Shown: piece after piece, positions 16,849 to 26,205 of the stretch
Layout of the letters: every line of letters starts with the position of its first letter
How positions within the stretch are numbered: position 1 is the stretch's first letter
Origin: Bacteroidales bacterium
GTDB lineage: Bacteria > Bacteroidota > Bacteroidia > Bacteroidales > JAADJA01
DNA: 37,438 bases
Assembly: GCA_020438105.1 (NCBI GenBank)
Contig: JAGQVE010000039.1
Location: forward strand, 1 to 37,438
Direction: 5' to 3'
Program-made: the position numbers and the translations under genes
The notes under the pieces: generated by a model
What the model saw: the letters and a program-made list of their open reading frames with translations, nothing else
What the model was told of the DNA's origin: nothing
The model's database searches: none

Positions 16849-18129
16849 ATGACACAGCTTAACAGACATATACAACCCAATATCAATTTAGTTGACCGGA
16901 TAAGTCTTGACAAACCCGAAGTTCAAACGCTTGACAATGACATTCCTGTTTACCTTATTAATACTTCTGAACAGGATCTGGTAAAAATTGAATTTATTTT
17001 CACCGCAGGCAGTTGGTTCGAACCCAAAAAATTGGTAGCCAGCTTTACCAACCGAATGCTGAAGGAAGGGACTTCTTCCATGAGCTCTGCTAAAATTGCC
17101 GACCTTATTGATTATTATGGAGCCCATCTGGAAACCAATTCGGATAAAGATATGGGCTATGTTGCACTTTATTCGCTCAACAAGCACCTGCATAAAACAC
17201 TCCCGGTGCTGGCCGAAATCATTCGTGATCCGGTTTTTGACCAAAAAGAACTGGAAACACTCAGGCAAAACCGCCGGCAAAATTTTTTGGTTAACAATGA
17301 AAAAGTGAGATACCTGGCCCGGAGAAAATTCAATGAACTCATCTTTGGTGAAGGGCATCCTTACGGCAAGGTTTTTAATGAAAGTGATTTCGATCAAATT
17401 TCGCAAGATGACCTGGTTAGCTTTCACAAAAACAGATACAACGCCGGTAATTGCAAAGTCATTGTTTCGGGGAAAATACCTGCGGGATTTGTACATTTAT
17501 TAAATGATCTTTTCACTGGTTTCAACGGACAAGCCCCTGATCATCAGGGAACAATTCCGCGGCAAACCGAACTAGAGGATAAAAAAACCCATTTCGTTAA
17601 GAAAAATGCCGTGCAAAGTGCCATACGAATGGGGAAAGTATTGTTCAATAAAACCCATCCTGATTATGTTAAACTGAAAGTAATGAATACCATTCTGGGC
17701 GGCTACTTCGGTTCCAGGCTCATGTCAAACATTCGGGAAGACAAAGGTTATACTTATGGAATCGGGTCGGCGATAGTTTCATTGCATCACAGCGGATACT
17801 TTTTTATTACCTCTGAGGTTGGCAGTGATGTAACGCAGGAAGCCGTTCATGAAATCTATTATGAAATTGACCAGCTGAGGCAGCATAAGGTTTCAGCACA
17901 GGAACTTGATCTTGTAAAGAACTATATGTTAGGCTCCTTTTTGCGCAGTGTGGATGGATCATTTGCACAAGCTGATAATTTTAAAAGCCTGCTCGAATAC
18001 GGATTGGATTTTACCTATTTTGACAATTATATTGAGGTTGTAAAGGCCATTAGCCGTGAAGAAATATTAACATTGGCACAACAGTATCTCGATCCTGAAT
18101 CTTTATCATTGCTTACGGTTGGAAAGTAG
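16849..18129 (+). CDS. M16 family peptidase-like protein (non-catalytic partner)
   Basis: This 426-residue protein has the M16 fold but lacks HxxEH: the matching segment is ASFTNRMLKEG (residues ~64-74), with no zinc ligands. The C-terminal REDKGYTYGIGS motif, which places Arg and Tyr near the partner's active site in M16B heterodimers, is intact. It most likely pairs with the catalytic subunit encoded 3 nt upstream to close the peptide chamber. No signal peptide is seen. Confidence 0.92.
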   Translation: MTQLNRHIQPNINLVDRISLDKPEVQTLDNDIPVYLINTSEQDLVKIEFIFTAGSWFEPKKLVASFTNRMLKEGTSSMSSAKIADLIDYYGAHLETNSDKDMGYVALYSLNKHLHKTLPVLAEIIRDPVFDQKELETLRQNRRQNFLVNNEKVRYLARRKFNELIFGEGHPYGKVFNESDFDQISQDDLVSFHKNRYNAGNCKVIVSGKIPAGFVHLLNDLFTGFNGQAPDHQGTIPRQTELEDKKTHFVKKNAVQSAIRMGKVLFNKTHPDYVKLKVMNTILGGYFGSRLMSNIREDKGYTYGIGSAIVSLHHSGYFFITSEVGSDVTQEAVHEIYYEIDQLRQHKVSAQELDLVKNYMLGSFLRSVDGSFAQADNFKSLLEYGLDFTYFDNYIEVVKAISREEILTLAQQYLDPESLSLLTVGK

Positions 18130-18144
18130 GACTTAATTTCTCTC

Positions 18145-19332
18145 ATGAGAAAATCAAAACACATAATTGCGCTAATCATCCTTTTTTGGTTTGTAATGAT
18201 AATTCAAATCAAAGCACAGGTGAATGCCGGGGATGACATTACCATTTCAGGTGGATTACCCGTTCTATTAAAAGGCCAGTATACAGGTTATGTTGGAATT
18301 CCGGTAACTGCAGAAGATGATTATTTTGTAGGCCCTTTTCCCATCGGTTTTGATTTTGAGTTTTACGGTTCTAATCACACCAACTTTGCCATTGGCCCCA
18401 ATGGATTAGTCAGCTTTAACCTACCCGAAATTCTTGATATTGTTCACTGGACCAATGTTAGTATTCCAACCAGTACGTTTGAATTAACCATACTCGGACC
18501 TTACCAGGATTTATTCAAAAGGCCTACTGCACCTCACAACGATTACATCTACTACAAAACGGTGGGAACAGCACCTGACAGAAAGCTCATAGTAGGGTGG
18601 TGCGAGGCACCAATGTTTAGTTGTGAATCATCCTTTGTTACCACTCAAATTGTACTGAACGAAACAGATCACTCCATCGAAAATCATGTGATCAGTAAAC
18701 CGGCTTGTGAGGCTAACCTGGGCAACAGGGCAACGCAGGGAGTAAACAGGGATGATGTTGCGGGAACAGCTGTGCCAGGAAGAAATAACAGCTCATGGAC
18801 TGCTGAAAATGAGAGCTGGCGATATGAAACAGATGGTCCAGACAATTACACTGTTTCCCAAATTGATTTTAAACCCGAAGTAATCATCCCTCCCGGCCAT
18901 ATTTCATATCGCTGGTTTAAGGACAGGTATCCAGGTGGCGAAGAAGTGAGCACCGCCAGGCAATTTTTAGTTGCTCCTACTGAGACCACTACTTATTATT
19001 GCGAAATTACCCTGTGTGGCGGCTTAAAATATGTTGACGATGTAATTGTTCAGGTAGTTCCTGTTCCAAATGCTTTTAACCCCAATAGTTTGGTGGAAGA
19101 AAACCGAACATTCAGGGTTTTTGCCAATCCACCCGAACGAGTAGTAAATTACAAGTTCATTATTTTCGACCGTTGGGGTAAAAAGGTATTTGAATCAACC
19201 GATATTCTGGAAGGTTGGGACGGCAGCGAAAACGGTAAGGATTGCAACGGAGATGTTTATATTTGGGTAGTTTATTACAATGCCGGCGAAGGCGAAGTCA
19301 CCAATAAGGGAACGGTTACACTTGTAAGATAA
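18145..19332 (+). CDS. Secreted protein with T9SS type B (gliding motility-associated) sorting domain
   Basis: This 395-residue exported protein has a signal peptide (hydrophobic residues 8-22, ending IKAQ). The C-terminal ~85 residues form a CHU_C / type B T9SS sorting domain: VPNAFNPNSLVEENRTFRV, then IFDRWGKKVFES, GWDGSENGKDCNGDVYIW. Residues ~25-230 form a beta-rich domain of unknown type, with GPFPIGFDFEFYGSNHTNFA reminiscent of domains found in several Bacteroidota adhesins. A short PKD/Ig-like stretch (YRWFKDRYPGGEEVSTARQF) precedes the sorting domain. It is 15 nt downstream of the M16 pair and probably on the same transcript. Confidence 0.88.
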   Translation: MRKSKHIIALIILFWFVMIIQIKAQVNAGDDITISGGLPVLLKGQYTGYVGIPVTAEDDYFVGPFPIGFDFEFYGSNHTNFAIGPNGLVSFNLPEILDIVHWTNVSIPTSTFELTILGPYQDLFKRPTAPHNDYIYYKTVGTAPDRKLIVGWCEAPMFSCESSFVTTQIVLNETDHSIENHVISKPACEANLGNRATQGVNRDDVAGTAVPGRNNSSWTAENESWRYETDGPDNYTVSQIDFKPEVIIPPGHISYRWFKDRYPGGEEVSTARQFLVAPTETTTYYCEITLCGGLKYVDDVIVQVVPVPNAFNPNSLVEENRTFRVFANPPERVVNYKFIIFDRWGKKVFESTDILEGWDGSENGKDCNGDVYIWVVYYNAGEGEVTNKGTVTLVR

Positions 19333-19346
19333 TCTGAATGAAAAAT

Positions 19347-19376
19347 AAAAAACCCCCGAAATTCGGGGGTTTTTTG
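19347..19376. terminator. Bidirectional terminator between the T9SS and OmpH genes
   Basis: AAAAAACCCCCG pairs perfectly with CGGGGGTTTTTT around a 5-nt loop. It serves both the plus-strand gene ending at 19332 and the minus-strand OmpH gene ending at 19395. Confidence 0.92.
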
Positions 19377-19394
19377 TGATTTCTATATCCAAAA

Positions 19395-19955
19395 TTAATT
19401 TGGTAAAATATCTGGATTTGCTCCTTTTTGAGGAGTGGGTTTAGTAATTTTTAGTTTGGCTTTAACCATATCCATTACGTCATCAGATGGGGTTGCATAC
19501 AGCAAAAGCCCTTCGGTACTGTTAAAAATATAGGTATAGCCATTTTCTTTGGCAACCTCTTCTACTGCTTTACGCGCTTCTTCGATTATGGGGGAGGTGA
19601 GCTCCAACTCTTTATTTTGAAGGTCTTGTGTAGCAGTTTGCTCAAATTCCGACATACGATCCCGAAGATCATTGATCTCATCTTCTTTCATCTGTTGAAT
19701 CAATGGGGTCATAGTTCCTAATTTCTGCTGGTAGTCCATAAATTTATTTTCAAGCTCCGTTTGCATGGCTGCATATTGCTCCTGGATAGCCTTATTATAA
19801 TCTTCGAAAACTTTTTTTACTGAATCAAGTCCGGGCATCATGGAGTAAAGTGTAGCGAAGTCAACATGACCTAACTTCATTTTTGATTGTGCCTGTGTTT
19901 CTGTAGAAATCAATAAAACAGTTGCTAAAATAAATAGTCCAATAATTTTCTTCAT
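19395..19955 (-). CDS. OmpH/Skp family periplasmic chaperone (distal copy)
   Basis: This 186-residue protein has a signal peptide (MKKIIGLFILATVLLISTETQA). It is followed by LGHVDFATLYSMMPG, which is the family's N-terminal strand, then a long charged helical region (residues ~45-120) forming the coiled tentacles of Skp-type chaperones, and a final EVAKENGYTYIFNSTEG strand. Such trimers hold unfolded outer-membrane proteins in the periplasm. It is the last gene of the bamA block. A -7 element at 19997-20004 suggests that it can also be transcribed on its own. Confidence 0.9.
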   Translation of the reverse strand: MKKIIGLFILATVLLISTETQAQSKMKLGHVDFATLYSMMPGLDSVKKVFEDYNKAIQEQYAAMQTELENKFMDYQQKLGTMTPLIQQMKEDEINDLRDRMSEFEQTATQDLQNKELELTSPIIEEARKAVEEVAKENGYTYIFNSTEGLLLYATPSDDVMDMVKAKLKITKPTPQKGANPDILPN

Positions 19956-19996
19956 ATCGTTTGAAAATAAAGTTTATACGTGTTAAAATTGAGGTG

Positions 19997-20004
19997 CAAA
20001 TGTA
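19997..20004 (-). promoter_or_regulatory. Candidate -7 element before the distal OmpH gene
   Basis: The minus strand reads TACATTTG, a full match to TAnnTTTG, ~42 nt before the start codon at 19955. No TTTG lies at the standard 19-21 nt distance. Confidence 0.4.
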
Positions 20005-20039
20005 GATAAATAATTCGTTTATAATACAGAATCAAATCA

Positions 20040-20687
20040 TTATTTTCGATCCTTGCTTTGTACCGGACCGGGTGAACTTCTGCCTGGTCCGCGGGGAGGA
20101 GCTGTTCCTTTATTAGTTGCAGGTTGCGATGGCGTATACTCCTGTTTTACCCGATCTTCACGTCTGACAGTACCCAACTCAGCTCCTACCTTGTCGAGCA
20201 CATCGTCGCTGATGTCGAAACGGGCATTTACATATAAAATGGTAAGGCTTCCCGCCCTGTCGAAAACGAAAGCATAGTTTTCATCAACGGCAATTTCCTC
20301 AATTGCGTTAAATATTTTTTCCTGGATCGGTTTAACAAGTTCTTCTCTTTTAAGAAACAGGTCACCACCTGGGCCAAACCGTTGATTTTGCAGATCTTTT
20401 ACTTCCTGTTCCTTTTTTCTGATTTCTTCCTTTTTCTTTTCCTTAACATCATCCGGCATAAGCACTGCTTCTGCCTGGAAGTTTTTATACATTTGGTTGA
20501 TTTCAGCAAATTTTTCTTCAATTTCTTCCTGATATTCTGCAGCCAGATCATCCAATTGAATTTGTGCATCCTTGTATTCAGGAATATTATCCAGAATATA
20601 TTGGGTATCCACATATGCATACTTTTGAGTGAAGCCGGTGCTCATGAGCAACAATACCACAAAGGATGTAAGCAAGAGCTTTTTCAT
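20040..20687 (-). CDS. OmpH/Skp family periplasmic chaperone (proximal copy, Pro/Gly-rich tail)
   Basis: The protein is 215 residues from the ATG at 20687. A longer reading from a TTG at 20717 adds ten polar residues ahead of a normal signal peptide and is rejected. After MKKLLLTSFVVLLLMSTGFT come KYAYVDTQYIL, a long helical charged segment (residues ~40-110) and a closing VDENYAFVFDRAGSLTILY strand. The last ~40 residues are a low-complexity tail rich in Pro, Gly and Arg (TAPPRGPGRSSPGP), absent from the other copy. It is 85 nt downstream of bamA, the usual place for this chaperone. Confidence 0.9.
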   Translation of the reverse strand: MKKLLLTSFVVLLLMSTGFTQKYAYVDTQYILDNIPEYKDAQIQLDDLAAEYQEEIEEKFAEINQMYKNFQAEAVLMPDDVKEKKKEEIRKKEQEVKDLQNQRFGPGGDLFLKREELVKPIQEKIFNAIEEIAVDENYAFVFDRAGSLTILYVNARFDISDDVLDKVGAELGTVRREDRVKQEYTPSQPATNKGTAPPRGPGRSSPGPVQSKDRK

Positions 20688-20772
20688 AAACAGGGAATTT
20701 ATATTTCTTTTATTCAACGAATTAGCCTTTTAAATAACGATGTTTATTTCAATTTCTTTTCTCTGATTCCAA

Positions 20773-23400
20773 TTAATCGATAGATTGGTTAATGGAGAAG
20801 TGGAACTGTCCGCGGTTAGCATCCGGTAATCCGGGCACCTGGTTGAACCCATAACCCCAGTCGAGGCCCAAAATACCAAACATAGGCAGGAACACCCTCA
20901 CTCCAAATCCAGCGGATTTATATACACTGAACGGGTTATAGTCAACAAATTTAGCCCATGAATTTCCGGCTTCGAGGAAGGTAGCCACAAAAATGGTTGC
21001 ATTCGGATTAAGAGATAAGGGATAACGCAATTCAAGTGTGTATTTCGAATATATGGTTGCTCCGGTGTTGCTTGATCTATAATAATTCGGAGTTAAGGTC
21101 TCATTCCCATATCCACGCATACCTATGATTTCGCGGCCATCCAGGTTGTTATATCCTGATAAGCCATCACCGCCCAGGTAAAACCGTTCAAAAGGTGTAA
21201 CACCAATCTGTGGATTATAATCACCTAAAAATCCCATTTTTGCCCTTGCCATTACCACCAGGTTTTCAACCACGGGTGTAAAAAAGGCCGATTGTATTCC
21301 CCATTTATGATACTCAATCCATTTATATTTTTCATTTTCGGTGAGCGTAGCATAATTCCTGTCGGAAAACGAAGAGTATGGAGGTGTAATATCCAAAGAA
21401 ACACTCATCAGCGATCCGGTTCTTGGGTAAATAGGCTGGTCGATGGAGTTTCTGGATAAAGTGATATTCCAACTGAAGTTATTATAGTAACCGGTTCCTG
21501 TACCGAAGGAGAATATACTGGTGTAATTTTTCAGATCATATCGCTGGAAATTAGCGGCAACGTATAGCTGGAAATAATCGTCGGGCCAGGTAAGCCTTTT
21601 TCCTAAACCAATGGTTACCCCGTTGATCACAAATGATTGCCGGTCGGGGCTGTCCTTGGGCAATCCATTCGAAAACAATGAATGGTAATAACTAACACTT
21701 AATGCATTGGGTTTTTTACCACCCAGCCAGGGCTCGGTAAATGAGGCACTATAACTGATATAACCTGATCCGTATGACTGAACACGCAAGCTCAACTTTT
21801 GACCATCACCGGTGGGAACGGGGCGCCATTCCTTGCCATTCAAAAGATTTTTTAAAGAGAAGTTATTAAAGGAAACCCCAAGGGTTCCGATAACCCGGCC
21901 ATAACCCCAGCCCCCTGAAAGCTCAATTTGGTCGGAGGATGTTTCTTCCACTTCATAGGTTATATCAACGGTTCCTTCAGCCGGATTGGGCTCCGGAACT
22001 GGATTGATCGTTTCCGGATTGAAATAACGCAACTGTGCCAACTCACGGGTAGTACGAATAATATCCGAACGCGAGAACAACTGTCCGGGCCGGGTTCTGA
22101 GTTCGCGGATCACAACATGGTCGTGCGTACGGGTATTTCCTTTCACCTTCACCCGCTTGATGGTGGCTTGTTTGCCTTCGTAAAGCCTGATCTCTATATC
22201 GATACTGTCGTTTTCCACGGCAACCTCCACCGGATTTGCCTGGAAAAACAAATATCCATCGTTCATGTAGAGTGAACTTACATCATCTTCAGACATGTTG
22301 AAAGTAAGGTTCGAATTGAGCAATTCCCAATTGTAAACATCCCCTTTTTGAATCCTTAACACCCTGTTCAATGCAGCATCGGTATATTTGGTATTTCCCA
22401 CCCAGCTTATATTCCTGAAATAATATTTACTCCCTTCGGTGAGATAAAGATCAATATTCACTGAATTGTCCTCCGGATTCCTGTAAACAGAATCTTTTAC
22501 GAAGCTGGCATCGCGGTAGCCATGCTCATTGTATTTAGAAATAATATTAACCAGGTCATTTTTGTATTCATCCGGTATATATTTGGATGATTTGAATATC
22601 CGCATCCGCATGTTCCGGTTAACATAATCGCGGGAATCTTCCACCATTTTCGAAAACCGAAAAGTGACTGCATCTTTTGAAATATCAAAAATGAAATTCT
22701 CAATTTTATAAAACGGCTGAAACGCCCCTTTCTCCTTGGTTTCTTTCATGAACTTCTTCACCCTTGAATCATCAAAAGCTTCGTTGCCATATATATTGAT
22801 CGCCCCGATTTTAACCTTTTCATTTTTGGTGATCTCAATCAATAATCGCACATGGTTGATCCTTAAACTATCATCCACTTGTTTGATATTCACTTCTGCA
22901 TCCAGAAAGCCTTTATCAGTATAATAACTTTTGATCTTGTTTTTGGTTCGGATCAGCATATTGTCGGTTACCACATCGCCGCTGGCCAGTTTAATTTCAT
23001 CGCGTATATTATCTGCTTCCGATTTTTTAATCCCTGCAAAAGAGAAGGTCGACATGCGTGGCCGTTCCGCCAAATCAATATTCAAAAAGATCAGGTCGTT
23101 CTGGATACGGGTAGCAGTTATCTTCACATTTTCAAACAATCCCTGTTTCCACAAATTTTGAATGGCTCGGGTAATTGCATCGCCCGGAATCTGAATGATA
23201 TCACCCACCGAAAGACCTGACAACATCACCAGGGCATTATTATCCAGGTATTTCACCCCGGAAACCGTGATGCCACCAATTTCATATTTTTTTGGCTTGG
23301 CATAATCAATATCACCGGGATTAATATTTTGACCCTGTAAAACCATTCCCAGCAAAGCAAAGGTGATTACCAATATATTTCTAAACCTCTTTAACATCAT
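20773..23400 (-). CDS. bamA: Outer-membrane protein assembly factor BamA
   Basis: This 875-residue Omp85 protein inserts beta-barrels into the outer membrane. A signal peptide (to about residue 23) is followed by POTRA domains with recurring patterns such as YEIGGITVSGVKYLDNNALV and KNEKVKIGAINIYGNEAFDD. The C-terminal barrel begins at about residue 490 (ELSGGWGYGRVIGTLGVSF). It includes the family's substrate-gate region with VTPFERFYLGGDGLSGY and GMRGYGN (VRGF/Y-type motif). Length is typical for Bacteroidota. The start overlaps the uppS stop by 4 nt (ATGA), so the two are coupled. Confidence 0.96.
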   Translation of the reverse strand: MMLKRFRNILVITFALLGMVLQGQNINPGDIDYAKPKKYEIGGITVSGVKYLDNNALVMLSGLSVGDIIQIPGDAITRAIQNLWKQGLFENVKITATRIQNDLIFLNIDLAERPRMSTFSFAGIKKSEADNIRDEIKLASGDVVTDNMLIRTKNKIKSYYTDKGFLDAEVNIKQVDDSLRINHVRLLIEITKNEKVKIGAINIYGNEAFDDSRVKKFMKETKEKGAFQPFYKIENFIFDISKDAVTFRFSKMVEDSRDYVNRNMRMRIFKSSKYIPDEYKNDLVNIISKYNEHGYRDASFVKDSVYRNPEDNSVNIDLYLTEGSKYYFRNISWVGNTKYTDAALNRVLRIQKGDVYNWELLNSNLTFNMSEDDVSSLYMNDGYLFFQANPVEVAVENDSIDIEIRLYEGKQATIKRVKVKGNTRTHDHVVIRELRTRPGQLFSRSDIIRTTRELAQLRYFNPETINPVPEPNPAEGTVDITYEVEETSSDQIELSGGWGYGRVIGTLGVSFNNFSLKNLLNGKEWRPVPTGDGQKLSLRVQSYGSGYISYSASFTEPWLGGKKPNALSVSYYHSLFSNGLPKDSPDRQSFVINGVTIGLGKRLTWPDDYFQLYVAANFQRYDLKNYTSIFSFGTGTGYYNNFSWNITLSRNSIDQPIYPRTGSLMSVSLDITPPYSSFSDRNYATLTENEKYKWIEYHKWGIQSAFFTPVVENLVVMARAKMGFLGDYNPQIGVTPFERFYLGGDGLSGYNNLDGREIIGMRGYGNETLTPNYYRSSNTGATIYSKYTLELRYPLSLNPNATIFVATFLEAGNSWAKFVDYNPFSVYKSAGFGVRVFLPMFGILGLDWGYGFNQVPGLPDANRGQFHFSINQSID

Positions 23401-24140
23401 TTTACAATCTGTTCACTCGTTTTTCCAAATCTGCGTTCTCTTTTCTGAAAGTCTATAATCGCCTCATATAAGTCTTCCTTCCTGAAGTCGGGCCAAAACT
23501 TGGGTGTGAAATAAAGTTCTGCATAAGCAATTTGCCAGAGCAGGAAATTGCTAATCCTGTATTCGCCACTGGTTCTGATGAGTAACTCGGGATCAGGAAT
23601 ACCTTTGGTAGTAAGATATTCAGATATTAAATTTTCATTCACCTGATCAGGATCGAGTTTACCTTGCTTCGCATCTTTTGTCATCTCCTGTATGGCCCGG
23701 GTTATTTCCCAGCGAGAGCTGTAACTCAGGGCAAGTATCATCGACATTCGATCATGATGGGCCGTTTCTTTAATTGCATCCTGCAACTCATCCAAGGTAA
23801 CTTTTGGCAGGTTTTCGAGATTACCCACAGCCAAAAGGCGAATATTATTATCGTGCAGTGTTTTGGTCTCTTTATGTATGGTTTGCACCAGCAATTTCAT
23901 AAGTGCAGTAACTTCAGCCCTCGGACGGCTCCAGTTTTCGGTGGAGAAGGCATAAAGCGTAAGATATTTCACCCCCAGTTCGGCAGCAGCTTCAGCCGTT
24001 TCACGCACAGAAGTCACGCCATGGCGGTGACCAAAAACACGAGGTCTTGATCTTTGCCTGGCCCAGCGTCCATTGCCATCCATGATAATGGCAATATGTT
24101 CCGGTAAGCGCTCTGTATCGATTTTATCTTTTAAACTCAT
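23397..24140 (-). CDS. uppS: Isoprenyl transferase (undecaprenyl diphosphate synthase)
   Basis: This 247-residue cytoplasmic enzyme adds isopentenyl units in cis to farnesyl diphosphate, making the undecaprenyl carrier for peptidoglycan and O-antigen. The signature IAIIMDGNGRWARQR has the Mg-binding Asp21. Later blocks TLYAFSTENWSRP (residues ~80-92) and PDPELLIRTSGEYRISNFLLW-type sequence (~190-210) complete the cis-prenyltransferase set. It is 16 nt downstream of the DUF6089 gene and overlaps bamA. This links lipid-carrier supply with outer-membrane assembly, an order common in Bacteroidota. Confidence 0.97.
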   Translation of the reverse strand: MSLKDKIDTERLPEHIAIIMDGNGRWARQRSRPRVFGHRHGVTSVRETAEAAAELGVKYLTLYAFSTENWSRPRAEVTALMKLLVQTIHKETKTLHDNNIRLLAVGNLENLPKVTLDELQDAIKETAHHDRMSMILALSYSSRWEITRAIQEMTKDAKQGKLDPDQVNENLISEYLTTKGIPDPELLIRTSGEYRISNFLLWQIAYAELYFTPKFWPDFRKEDLYEAIIDFQKRERRFGKTSEQIVK

Positions 24141-24156
24141 ATCTGCTTATGCTGCC

Positions 24157-24981
24157 TTAATTATCCTCAAAATCCGAACATCTGTTTTTATTTCTCAGGT
24201 CGATGTAATAGGTTAGCGTTATGCCGGCAAACGAATACCAATCGGTGGTACTTGAATTCCCTCTTTGCATCCAGGGATCATGGTTCCGGTTGGGATCGGA
24301 ATATTCCTGGTTCTCATATTCAGAATCGGCTGGGTCAAGGTTAGCCTCCAGGTAATACGTGGTGCTTACATCGTCGAGATAGTCGAAAAAGGTTTTTCGC
24401 ATTCCCCACTCCAGGGAGGCTGCAATGCGTTGCGAAAAACTATATTTTACGCCAATGCCAAAAGGAATGCTTAAAACAAAATTACTGTAATTATCCCGTG
24501 TAACATCTTCTCCCGACAATTTCGTAAGTTCTGAAGTATTGTTTTGCCCTTCCGTTCCATAATCCTTCAAATCCTTGTTATCCAACTGTGGATTGTGGTA
24601 CAACAAGGCCACTCCACTGAAAATATATGGGGTTACATAACTTTTCATGCTTCCGTTAAAGTAGGGTAAAAAATGGAATTCGAAGTTTAAGCCGAGTTCG
24701 GTAATATCATTTTTAAAAGAAAGATTTCTCTCGGGCAGGAAACCGCTGCGGTCGTCGTCGCCATTAAGGCTCCCCTGGTAAAGGTTAAGCTTGGCGGCCC
24801 ACCTCGAACTGATGTTGTACCTCGCCAGTAACCCATAGGCAGCGCTGGTCTGCAGGAACGGAATATTGGGGTTGAGATCGCCCATGTAATACGAACCTCC
24901 TCCAAAAATCCCGACTTCAAGCTGCGACCTGCCTGTAAGGGCAAATGTCAACAATAAAACCAACAGAATAAGTTTTCTCAT
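24157..24981 (-). CDS. DUF6089 family outer-membrane beta-barrel protein
   Basis: The protein is 274 residues from the ATG at 24981. The alternative TTG at 24993 adds four residues and is less likely. A signal peptide (MRKLILLVLLLTFALTGRSQ) precedes a small barrel-like domain with VGIFGGGSYYMGDLNPN and AAYGLLARYNISSRWAAKL. These are the opening features of DUF6089, a Bacteroidota family regularly found between nadK and uppS. It contains several short hydrophobic strands ending in aromatic residues (YSFAGITLTYYIDL). No function is established; its conserved position suggests a role in envelope assembly. Confidence 0.85.
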   Translation of the reverse strand: MRKLILLVLLLTFALTGRSQLEVGIFGGGSYYMGDLNPNIPFLQTSAAYGLLARYNISSRWAAKLNLYQGSLNGDDDRSGFLPERNLSFKNDITELGLNFEFHFLPYFNGSMKSYVTPYIFSGVALLYHNPQLDNKDLKDYGTEGQNNTSELTKLSGEDVTRDNYSNFVLSIPFGIGVKYSFSQRIAASLEWGMRKTFFDYLDDVSTTYYLEANLDPADSEYENQEYSDPNRNHDPWMQRGNSSTTDWYSFAGITLTYYIDLRNKNRCSDFEDN

Positions 24982-25069
24982 AATTTGCCGCAAAAATAGC
25001 TTTTTTCTTTATATCGAACCACCTGCCGGTTCACTCCTTTCCGGAATAAAACAGCGATGGATATCTTTG

Positions 25070-25948
25070 TTAATTCCGGATATCGAGCCCCCACAACAGT
25101 TTATCCCGAATGGTCTTAAAATAGCTGTCTTCTTCAAGCCTTACCAGGTTGATTTTAAAATCTTCGCGATTGATCATTAATTCCATTGTAGAATCCACCA
25201 GCACCGACCGGGAATCGAGGTTAACATAAAATTCTTTGACTCTCCCCACAACTTTTATCCTGATTTGAGAACTGTCAGGGATAACGATAGGCCTTACTGT
25301 TAAATTGTGCGTGGCAATGGGGGTGATCACAAAATTCTGCGAACCGGGCAGTATGATAGGGCCTCCGTTGCTCAGCGAATATGCCGTTGACCCGGTGGGC
25401 GTACTCACGATCAGTCCGTCGGCCCAGTACGAATTGAGGAATTCATCATCCACATAGGCCTCTATCTTAAGCATCGATTGGGGCGATTTCCGGTAAACGC
25501 TCAGCTCATTCATGGCATAGTTCATTTCACCAAAAAGGTGCTCCCCGGTTTCCAGCCTCAGCAGGGTCCGTTTGTCGAGCTTGAATTTTTTATCCATTAA
25601 AGCATGAATAGCCGGGATGATGCGGTCGCGGGCAATGGACGACAAAAAGCCCATGCGGCCCAGGTTGATCCCCAAAATCGGGATGCCCGACTCGCGCACC
25701 AGCGAAATGGTATCGAGCAGGGTGCCGTCGCCACCGATGGAAAACAGAAAATCGGCTTTTCCCTCCAGCTCTTCATGGGTTTTAAAAAAACCGGTGCCCT
25801 CCGGAATACGTATCTGTGCTTTTACCTTTTCATAAAAAGGGCCATAAAACAATATCCCGCAGTTTTTCGATTGCAGTTCATCAATGATCGATTGAATATA
25901 AAAAAGACTTTCCTCCGGAATCGTTTTACTGAAGATTGCTATGTTCAT
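25070..25948 (-). CDS. nadK: NAD kinase
   Basis: The protein is 292 residues from the ATG at 25948. A GTG eight codons earlier gives a longer reading with no family support. It phosphorylates NAD+ to NADP+ in the cytoplasm. The catalytic GGDGT is at residues 72-76 with NLGRMGFLS following at 95-103. The second substrate-binding block TPTGSTAYSLSNGGP is present in the C-terminal half. Length matches the family. It is followed by the DUF6089 gene after an 88-nt gap. Confidence 0.96.
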   Translation of the reverse strand: MNIAIFSKTIPEESLFYIQSIIDELQSKNCGILFYGPFYEKVKAQIRIPEGTGFFKTHEELEGKADFLFSIGGDGTLLDTISLVRESGIPILGINLGRMGFLSSIARDRIIPAIHALMDKKFKLDKRTLLRLETGEHLFGEMNYAMNELSVYRKSPQSMLKIEAYVDDEFLNSYWADGLIVSTPTGSTAYSLSNGGPIILPGSQNFVITPIATHNLTVRPIVIPDSSQIRIKVVGRVKEFYVNLDSRSVLVDSTMELMINREDFKINLVRLEEDSYFKTIRDKLLWGLDIRN

Positions 25949-26205
25949 GGGTTGTTGCACTAAACTTAACACACTGCTTTCATGTGCAAGATTACAAAAT
26001 AAAGCTGTAAATCAGATGCATTTAACAAATATTATGAGAAAGGGAATTTGCATAGGTGTATCACATTTTCAACCCCTCTGCGAACCTCTGTGTAATTGTT
26101 TGCTTTCGGTGATGAAATTTATCTACACCGTTGGCCACCAAGAAATCAGAAACTTATAAAATGATTATGAAAAAGAGAAAGTAATCAGACCGGTAACAAC
26201 AGAAT

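Noticed and set aside
20688..20717. Longer start (TTG) for the proximal OmpH gene
   Set aside because: ATG at 20687 begins a typical MKKLLL signal peptide; the extension has no family support.
22497..22703. Alternative-frame reading frames inside bamA
   Set aside because: They follow from the coding sequence of bamA and show no domain or independent signal.
25949..25972. Longer start (GTG) for nadK
   Set aside because: The ATG at 25948 begins the conserved MNIAIFSKT strand; the extra eight residues are not part of the family.
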